Assembly (NCBI GenBank): GCA_004325065.1
Contig: PITI01000153.1
Location: forward strand, 1 to 18,824
Direction of reading: 5' to 3'
Source of the DNA: Hamiltosporidium magnivora
Lineage: Eukaryota > Microsporidia > Dubosqiidae
Length of the DNA stretch: 18,824 bases
This document shows, piece after piece, positions 18,730 through 18,824 of the stretch. The first letter of the stretch is position 1; each line of letters starts with the position of its first letter. Both the position numbers and the translations under genes were made by a program. The notes below the pieces were generated by a model. It was not told where the DNA came from. It searched no databases and saw only the letters and a program-made list of their open reading frames with translations.

Positions 18730-18824
18730 ATGAAGAGTCGGATTTTGAAAAAGAAACAACTGTGGTAAAAGAGGTACAAGAAAATGCATAAAAATGGTAA
18801 TTTCTTATTAACCAAGAATTTTAT
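18730..18824. other. Sequence after the LINE stop
   Basis: It is A-rich and would be the element's 3' untranslated part or its flank. No poly-A tail or target-site duplication can be defined before the window ends. Confidence 0.3.

Noticed and set aside
18468..18815. 115-codon minus-strand frame
   Set aside because: It is antisense to the LINE endonuclease end and its acidic tail; the serine/phenylalanine-rich translation is the complement of E/K codons.
1..18824. tRNA, rRNA or CRISPR features
   Set aside because: No cloverleaf with a proper B box, no conserved rRNA blocks and no array of spaced repeats were seen; the only tandem repeat is the two-copy 93-bp duplication.

Overview
The window looks like a gene-poor stretch of a very A+T-rich eukaryotic genome (more than three quarters A+T by eye). 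A microsporidian with an expanded genome fits best, with Hamiltosporidium-like species one candidate. This rests on four signs: a C triplet directly before the ATG of both members of a gene family (the CCC-type start signal known from microsporidia), remnants of leucine-rich-repeat and signal-peptide proteins, a relic of a non-LTR retrotransposon with a restriction-like endonuclease, and no visible spliceosomal gene structure. The species call is inference.

Layout. Bases 1-267 hold the 3' end of a gene for a tail-anchored membrane protein, the only reading frame that looks undamaged, although its start lies outside the window. From about 630 to 5865 lie decayed coding stretches on both strands. 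The clearest are a minus-strand relic (3868-3059) and a plus-strand leucine-rich-repeat relic (4362-5865). A GC-richer dispersed repeat lies at 6111-6334, with a younger copy at 11894-12131 flanked by a 10-bp direct repeat. Two minus-strand coding scraps, 6977-6610 and 7883-7785, lie between them.

The main result is a pair of broken paralogues in opposite orientation: 8209-9791 (plus) and 16557-14631 (minus). Both start with CCC-ATG and a signal-peptide-like N-terminus. They can be aligned over most of their length, and both need the same +1 frame change at a 9-base T run in the same place. The family was not recognised. Between them lie a long non-coding stretch, the younger repeat copy, a minus-strand lysine/glutamate-rich relic (14032-12910) and a 93-bp tandem duplication.

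Bases 17470-18729 are the decayed 3' third of an R2-group LINE: a split zinc knuckle followed by the endonuclease domain.

Overall this is a graveyard of gene families and retroelements. Many breaks are frameshifts, several at homopolymers, so base-calling indels are a rival explanation for part of the damage. The substitution stops (TAA, TAG and TGA) in the minus-strand paralogue, the LRR relic and the LINE point to real decay there. Short relic calls that lack an internal homologue are weak, because at this composition a stop is expected only about every 11 codons and some open stretches arise by chance.
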